From an uncultured Schlesneria sp. (GTDB taxonomy: Bacteria > Planctomycetota > Planctomycetia > Planctomycetales > Planctomycetaceae), in NCBI GenBank assembly GCA_903871875.1, contig CAIQIR010000125.1, forward strand, positions 1 to 37,084: 37,084 bases of DNA. The letters run 5' to 3'. Position numbers and translations under genes: made by a program. Below the pieces are notes generated by a model that saw only the letters and a program-made list of their open reading frames with translations, ran no database searches and was not told where the DNA came from. Below are positions 33,177-37,084 of this stretch, one piece after another. The first letter of the stretch is position 1; each line of letters starts with the position of its first letter.

Positions 33177-34984
33177 TTGCGACCCTTCTTGGGAAGCACC
33201 AGAGTTCCGTTGGAATCGGCCTTGCGACTCAGAGCCATTTCGTGACGTCCTTGTGCCAGCTTCTCCAAGTAATCCTGTTCACAAGTGATGTCGCGTTCCA
33301 TTTCTTCCTTGTCGGTTTGAAACTGCAGTTGCAGCACGGCGATTTGCGCTTCCAGCGCCTGCTGCCTGCGAGCCAGTTCACCCCGCTTGCGTCCGATTTC
33401 CATACTGCGCTGGACGGCCGTCGCCTTCTCCTTCGCTTCCTGAGCGAGTCTGGCCGAACCGGTCAACACGCCGTCTGGCCCCAGATAGACCTCGGTCAGT
33501 TGAACGCCCCGGTCGGTCAGCAGAAACTCCCGAATCTGGTTGCTATGAGCCATCCCACGAGATTTGAGGATGTACAGTCCCCGATTGCGTTCGCCATTCA
33601 GTTCCAGGTCTCGTAGCAGCAACCAGGTATCGATCAGCGAGGAAATGTCCAATTCCGTCTGTTCCAGGGTTCCCGAGACGTGGTTCAAGTTGGTGAGCAG
33701 GGTGGTGATCTGACGCGACTTCAAATAATCGACCAGCCGCATCATCATCGAACAGGTTTCGGGGCCCGTCCCGGCCGAGATGAAATTCGTAATCGGATCG
33801 ACGATGACCAGATGCGGCTGGAACGCTTCGACCTGCTTGTGGATACTCGCCAGGTGCATTTCCAAACCGTTCATCGTCGGACGGGCCGCGTGAAAACGCA
33901 GCAGATCCTTCTTCATCCACGGCTCTAAATCCATGCCGATCGACCGCATATTGCGGAACAGTTGAGCTTCCGACTCTTCGAAAGCGATATACAAACAACG
34001 TTCACCCCTCCGGCAGCAGGCATCGGCGGCATGACAGGCGAGACTGGTCTTGCCGACACCCGCCGTACCCGACAACAACACACTACTGCCGCGATAAACA
34101 CCCTGACCGCCCAGCATGGCATCCAGGGCGGGAACCCCGGTGGAAATGCGTTCGGAAGAGACCTGGTGCTGCAATTGAAGCGAGGTAATCGGGAAGACCG
34201 AGATGCCCCCGTCGTCGATCAGAAACGGAAACTCGTTCGTCCCGTGGGGCGAGCCTCGATATTTCACGATCCGCAAGCGGCGGGTTGAAATCTGCCCTTC
34301 AACCCGGTGATCGAGCAACAATACGCAGTCCGAGACGTATTCCTCCAGGCCATGCCGGGTGAACGTACCGTTGCCTCGCTCGGCCGTGATGATGGCGGTC
34401 ACGCCCTTATCCTTCAGCCAGCGGAACAGTCGGCGTAGCTCCGCTCGCAGAGTGGCGACATTCGACAGGCCGCTGAACAGCGTCTCCAGCGTGTCGAGGA
34501 CAACTCGCTTGGCACCGATCGAATCAATCGCATAGCCCAGGCGGATGAACAGTCCTTCCAAGTCGTACTCACCCGTTTCCTCGATCTCGTTGCGTTCGAT
34601 GTGGATGTAGTCGACCGACAACATCTTTTTCTCGATCAGGTCATCCAGGTCGAAGCCCAGCGAACGAACGTTCTGAGCCAGTTCCTCGGCTGTTTCCTCA
34701 AAGGCCAGGAAGACACCTGGTTCATTGTGCAGCGTGGCTCCCCTGACGAGGAACTCGATTCCCAGCAAGGTCTTTCCGCAACCGGTACCGCCGCACACCA
34801 GGGTGGGCCTGCCTTGAGGCAGGCCGCCGCCGGTAATCTCGTCCAACCCCTGAATGCCCGTCGTGCATTTTGGTAAACCTTCACTAGTCGACTTCGGTTT
34901 TGTGGCGGTTTTCGTGATGGGATGGTCCTTTATGATCGACTGCGAATCGCATCGCCCATCCTGGCCAGAATGACACGGTGCCAT
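33173..34984 (-). CDS. kaiC: KaiC-like double-ATPase protein
   Basis: 603 residues from ATG 34984. CI has Walker A GGTGCGKT (65-72) and the catalytic Glu pair in LAFEET (96-97). CII has Walker A GTAGVGKT (306-313), IAFEES with the Glu pair (336-337), and IVDPITNF as Walker B. The autophosphorylation loop reads DISSLIDT, with Ser448-Ser449 where Synechococcus KaiC has Ser431-Thr432. A ~75-residue C-terminal coiled coil (about 512-585) replaces the cyanobacterial A-loop and tail. KaiC proteins hydrolyse ATP, phosphorylate themselves and bind KaiB. The start is uncertain: the ATG at 34984 has no ribosome-binding site and lies in another small frame, while AAAGGA at 34926-34931 lies before an in-frame ATC. 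Some sequence upstream of residue 35 may not be translated. Confidence 0.93.
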   Translation of the reverse strand: MAPCHSGQDGRCDSQSIIKDHPITKTATKPKSTSEGLPKCTTGIQGLDEITGGGLPQGRPTLVCGGTGCGKTLLGIEFLVRGATLHNEPGVFLAFEETAEELAQNVRSLGFDLDDLIEKKMLSVDYIHIERNEIEETGEYDLEGLFIRLGYAIDSIGAKRVVLDTLETLFSGLSNVATLRAELRRLFRWLKDKGVTAIITAERGNGTFTRHGLEEYVSDCVLLLDHRVEGQISTRRLRIVKYRGSPHGTNEFPFLIDDGGISVFPITSLQLQHQVSSERISTGVPALDAMLGGQGVYRGSSVLLSGTAGVGKTSLACHAADACCRRGERCLYIAFEESEAQLFRNMRSIGMDLEPWMKKDLLRFHAARPTMNGLEMHLASIHKQVEAFQPHLVIVDPITNFISAGTGPETCSMMMRLVDYLKSRQITTLLTNLNHVSGTLEQTELDISSLIDTWLLLRDLELNGERNRGLYILKSRGMAHSNQIREFLLTDRGVQLTEVYLGPDGVLTGSARLAQEAKEKATAVQRSMEIGRKRGELARRQQALEAQIAVLQLQFQTDKEEMERDITCEQDYLEKLAQGRHEMALSRKADSNGTLVLPKKGRK

Positions 34985-35114
34985 TCTGACGGAAGCAGGA
35001 TGAAATATTCGGATCTCGGTTCTGGCAGTTGCTTTTCAGCGGCGTCTATCACGACGTCCTGCGTTTCCTCACCCGGAATCGGCAATACAGCAAAACGTTC
35101 GAACTGAACAAACG

Positions 35115-35165
35115 AAAAAAGCCGATCAGGCCGCACACTGTCAAAGTGCGCGGCCTGATCGGCTT
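35115..35165 (-). terminator. Rho-independent terminator upstream of the Kai cluster
   Basis: A 16-base-pair stem, AAGCCGATCAGGCCGC (35119-35134) with GCGGCCTGATCGGCTT (35150-35165), encloses a 15-base loop. On the minus strand it is followed by six T (A at 35115-35120). It ends transcription coming from the GNAT gene side and insulates the Kai cluster, whose own promoter should therefore lie between about 34985 and 35115. Confidence 0.9.
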
Positions 35166-35207
35166 ATTGTTCGACGGGCATCCCTTCAGGATCGGGCGGC
35201 CCTTCGT

Positions 35208-35564
35208 TTAATCATCCGAATGAACGTTGACTGTAAGTCTCGCCGCCACAATCAGCAATGGGAAACCGAGTCGTTTGGGGAATTTGGCAGCAGAAAGAAT
35301 CCGCGAAAAAACCTGAAATCCATAGCCAAAGTCCGTCACAAAACGTTCACCCGTGACGAAAACGCCTCTCGCCGCGACCCACTCTTCGACATCATCGGCC
35401 GTCGCAGGCAGGGTGACATTGCTCGGGAATTCGAGTCGCTTGTGCGAAGGTGCGAAACAGCCTCCTACGGTCGCAAGCACTCGCCCGAATTGAAAGGCCA
35501 GCGGTTGACCTCGAACGATGTTCACTCCAGAAAGTCGTCTTTCGGTCCCTCGACGCGATCCCAT
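35208..35564 (-). CDS. Possible hypothetical gene downstream of the GNAT acetyltransferase
   Basis: 118 residues from the ATG at 35564, seven bases after the stop of the GNAT gene, ending about 40 bases before the strong terminator. No family is recognised. The middle reads FGRVLATVGGCFAPSHKRLEFPSNV and DVEEWVAARGVFVTGERFVTDFG, neither strongly hydrophobic nor low-complexity. Its tight position between the GNAT gene and the terminator is the main support. The alternative is that it is a long 3' untranslated region of the GNAT gene. Confidence 0.4.
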   Translation of the reverse strand: MGSRRGTERRLSGVNIVRGQPLAFQFGRVLATVGGCFAPSHKRLEFPSNVTLPATADDVEEWVAARGVFVTGERFVTDFGYGFQVFSRILSAAKFPKRLGFPLLIVAARLTVNVHSDD

Positions 35565-35571
35565 CACCGAG

Positions 35572-36084
35572 TCACTCCAACACCCCGAACGGCGGCGCGT
35601 ACTCGACTCGCCCCGTCACGCCCGTCATCGCGTCGGGAACCAGTTCCAAGGCCATCCAAGCCTCGCCGCCGCCAAACGGAGATTCCAGTGACTTTGCCAA
35701 CTCGGCCGAGAATCCAAATCGCGGGTAAAATTGGGGATGCCCCAGTACTACCACCACCAGATCTCCCCGCTGGCGACACATGTCGAGGCCTGCGACAATC
35801 AATTGACTGCCGATCCCCCGACGTTGATGGCCGGGCAAGACTGCCATCGGGGCGAGCGACAACGCGGTCATTGTTCCCGTGGTGGTGAAGATCTGCAGGG
35901 TGCTGAACATGATGTGGCCGACGATTTGGTCATCCACCTCAGCCACCAGCGACAGGCTCGCATCACCTCCCGCACGAAGTGCGTCGACCAAGTCAGCCTC
36001 GGCGTTGCTCTCAAACGCCACGCAGTTGACGTTCCAGATCGCCTTCCGGTCAGCGACTGTTTCCGGACGAATCTTGATGGTCAT
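35572..36084 (-). CDS. GNAT-family N-acetyltransferase (YhbS-like)
   Basis: 170 residues from the ATG at 36084, preceded by CGGAG at good spacing; the ten-codon extension to 36114 contains that ribosome-binding site and was rejected. The GNAT fold reads MTIKIRPETVADRKAIWNVNCVAF, then VAEVDDQIVGHIMFS, LAPMAVLPGHQRRGIGSQLI with the acetyl-CoA loop Q/R-x-x-G-x-G/A (HQRRGIG), and VVVVLGHPQFYPRFGF. The last motif is typical of YhbS-like enzymes. It acetylates an amine from acetyl-CoA; substrate unknown. It lies about 100 bases downstream of the LRR gene. Confidence 0.9.
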   Translation of the reverse strand: MTIKIRPETVADRKAIWNVNCVAFESNAEADLVDALRAGGDASLSLVAEVDDQIVGHIMFSTLQIFTTTGTMTALSLAPMAVLPGHQRRGIGSQLIVAGLDMCRQRGDLVVVVLGHPQFYPRFGFSAELAKSLESPFGGGEAWMALELVPDAMTGVTGRVEYAPPFGVLE

Positions 36085-36183
36085 TAACTGCTCCGCAGGA
36101 TCCTTCATCGCCATTGATCCGCCCCCGCGCTCTTCTACCTGACGGAATCGCTTCGATCGGCAAGATCACGACACACCGCGTCG

Positions 36184-37032
36184 TCACGGGTTCGCCTCAA
36201 TTTTGCAATTCGGTAACACACTCAGCAGCTTGGCTCGGCCTTCCTCGGTGGTTTGTGTCAGCTTGAGATTGAGGCCACGCAGGTTCGCCATGCCTTTCAA
36301 GTGCTCCAGACCCGCGTCGGTGACTTCCGTGTCGAACAGGTCAAGGTACTCAACGTCCGTCAGATTTTTCAGCTGCTCAAGCCCCAGGTCCGTAACGCGC
36401 GTGCAATTGATCGTCAGCACTTGGAGTCTTTTCATTCCCACGAGGTTTTTCAGCCCCGCATCCGTGACGTGCGTCAACGTCAGCCGCAGTAAACGCAGGT
36501 CTGTCATCCCCTTGAGATGCTCTAACCCGGCATCGGTGATCTCTGTGCCGCTGAGGTCAAGTCGTTGGAGATTTGTCAGCACCTTCAGCTGCTGAAGCCC
36601 GGCGTCGGTAATTTGCGAACCGGAAATACGAAGTTCTTCGAGACCCGCCATCCTCGTGATTGGCTCGAACACGGCGTCGGTCGTCTGTTGGCCGCCCAAG
36701 TTCAGCGATTCGAGGCTGTCGATCCGCGCACATTCGGCAAGCAAATCCAGGGACACTGTTAAATAGCTCAGATCGATTTGGGTCACGCGATCCAAGAGTT
36801 TCGACCCGTCTTGAATCGATTGTGGAATCCATCCGGGACCGCCGTATTGAATCTGAACGGTGCCACCCAGTGCTTCAACGTTCTCGGTAATCCGCTTCCC
36901 GCGCTGATACGCCACCACGACGGACATCGCACCGTAAACCGTTGCGACCAAAACCACCCCCACCACGACGCGGCCAAGAGACTGTCGTAGGAACGGCCAG
37001 ACGTTCACTTGTTCATGAGCAGTCTCGTCCAT
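36184..37032 (-). CDS. Membrane-anchored leucine-rich-repeat protein
   Basis: 282 residues from ATG 37032. One N-terminal membrane segment (VVVGVVLVATVYGAMSVVVAY, ~22-42) is followed by about eight leucine-rich repeats of 24 residues with the recurring core TDAGL: LEELRISGSQITDAGLQQL, LQRLDLSGTEITDAGLEHL, LRLLRLTLTHVTDAGLKNL, VEYLDLFDTEVTDAGLEHL. The last repeat ends in LPNCKIEANP. Such LRR proteins are abundant in planctomycetes and are thought to bind proteins; the repeats would face the periplasm or equivalent compartment. Partner unknown. The next gene upstream, if any, lies beyond the window. Confidence 0.88.
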   Translation of the reverse strand: MDETAHEQVNVWPFLRQSLGRVVVGVVLVATVYGAMSVVVAYQRGKRITENVEALGGTVQIQYGGPGWIPQSIQDGSKLLDRVTQIDLSYLTVSLDLLAECARIDSLESLNLGGQQTTDAVFEPITRMAGLEELRISGSQITDAGLQQLKVLTNLQRLDLSGTEITDAGLEHLKGMTDLRLLRLTLTHVTDAGLKNLVGMKRLQVLTINCTRVTDLGLEQLKNLTDVEYLDLFDTEVTDAGLEHLKGMANLRGLNLKLTQTTEEGRAKLLSVLPNCKIEANP

Positions 37033-37084
37033 CGCGTCGCGTCCTCATCCGAGTCCGTCCATTCCGTGGCCACCGCCGCCCAAA

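Noticed and set aside
35220-35888. 222-codon plus-strand frame opposite the GNAT gene
   Set aside because: Arg/Ser/Pro-rich and antisense to a well-supported acetyltransferase; crosses into the gene on the other strand.
1-37084. tRNA, rRNA, CRISPR arrays, insertion sequences
   Set aside because: No cloverleaf, regular spaced repeats, transposase motifs or terminal repeats noticed on reading; a tRNA or covariance search was not possible.

Overview
The window looks like chromosomal DNA from a planctomycete (phylum Planctomycetota). The basis is gene content rather than a marker gene. It carries a secreted DUF1080 (3-keto-disaccharide hydrolase) protein, a Tat-exported glycosidase-like beta-propeller, many secreted proteins of unknown function, several TPR proteins, a thioredoxin-protease fusion, an ECF sigma / anti-sigma pair, and a non-cyanobacterial kaiC-kaiB-kaiB-hybrid kinase cluster. 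No rRNA, tRNA, CRISPR array, intact insertion sequence or phage gene was seen.

Layout. 1-4.4 kb (+ strand): a broken PadR regulator, its small membrane partner, a COG4299-type acyltransferase and a polytopic membrane protein. 4.4-8.4 kb (- strand): a TPR protein, a DUF1080 protein, a Gly-rich secreted protein and a ClC chloride transporter with CBS domains. 8.6-10.9 kb: intact comM (yifB), preceded on its downstream side by a decayed second copy of its own 3' end, with a small membrane ORF between the two. 11.1-13.2 kb: small membrane and Zn-ribbon proteins and a divergent macro-domain protein. 13.3-16.0 kb (- strand): ECF sigma factor, anti-sigma-like membrane protein and a secreted protein with overlapping reading frames. 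16.4-18.2 kb (+): the Tat-exported propeller protein. 18.3-21.9 kb (-): a TPR protein and a thioredoxin/trypsin-like fusion. 22.4-23.5 kb (+): an exported protein with two SPOR-like modules. 23.5-28.1 kb (-): Zn-ribbon, STAS-like protein, dienelactone hydrolase, group-4 glycosyltransferase and thiL. 28.3-28.8 kb (+): an FmdB-type Zn ribbon and yacG, closed by a strong terminator. 29-37 kb (-): a pilin-like protein, the Kai cluster, a GNAT acetyltransferase and an LRR protein.

The most coherent system is the Kai cluster (about 34,984 down to 30,077, minus strand). A double-domain KaiC is followed by two different KaiB proteins, a PAS-PAS-kinase-receiver hybrid and a CPXCG-type Zn-ribbon protein, with ATGA overlaps at the first and last junctions. 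There is no kaiA, so any timing or stress output would have to pass through the hybrid kinase. The Zn-ribbon protein, coupled to the kinase, is an unexplained candidate member.

Three strong minus- or plus-strand terminators in the window (24.7, 28.8 and 35.1 kb) share the same stem base, AAGCCG paired with CGGCTT. This may be a local terminator signature. Function calls rest on reading motifs by eye; no database search was possible.
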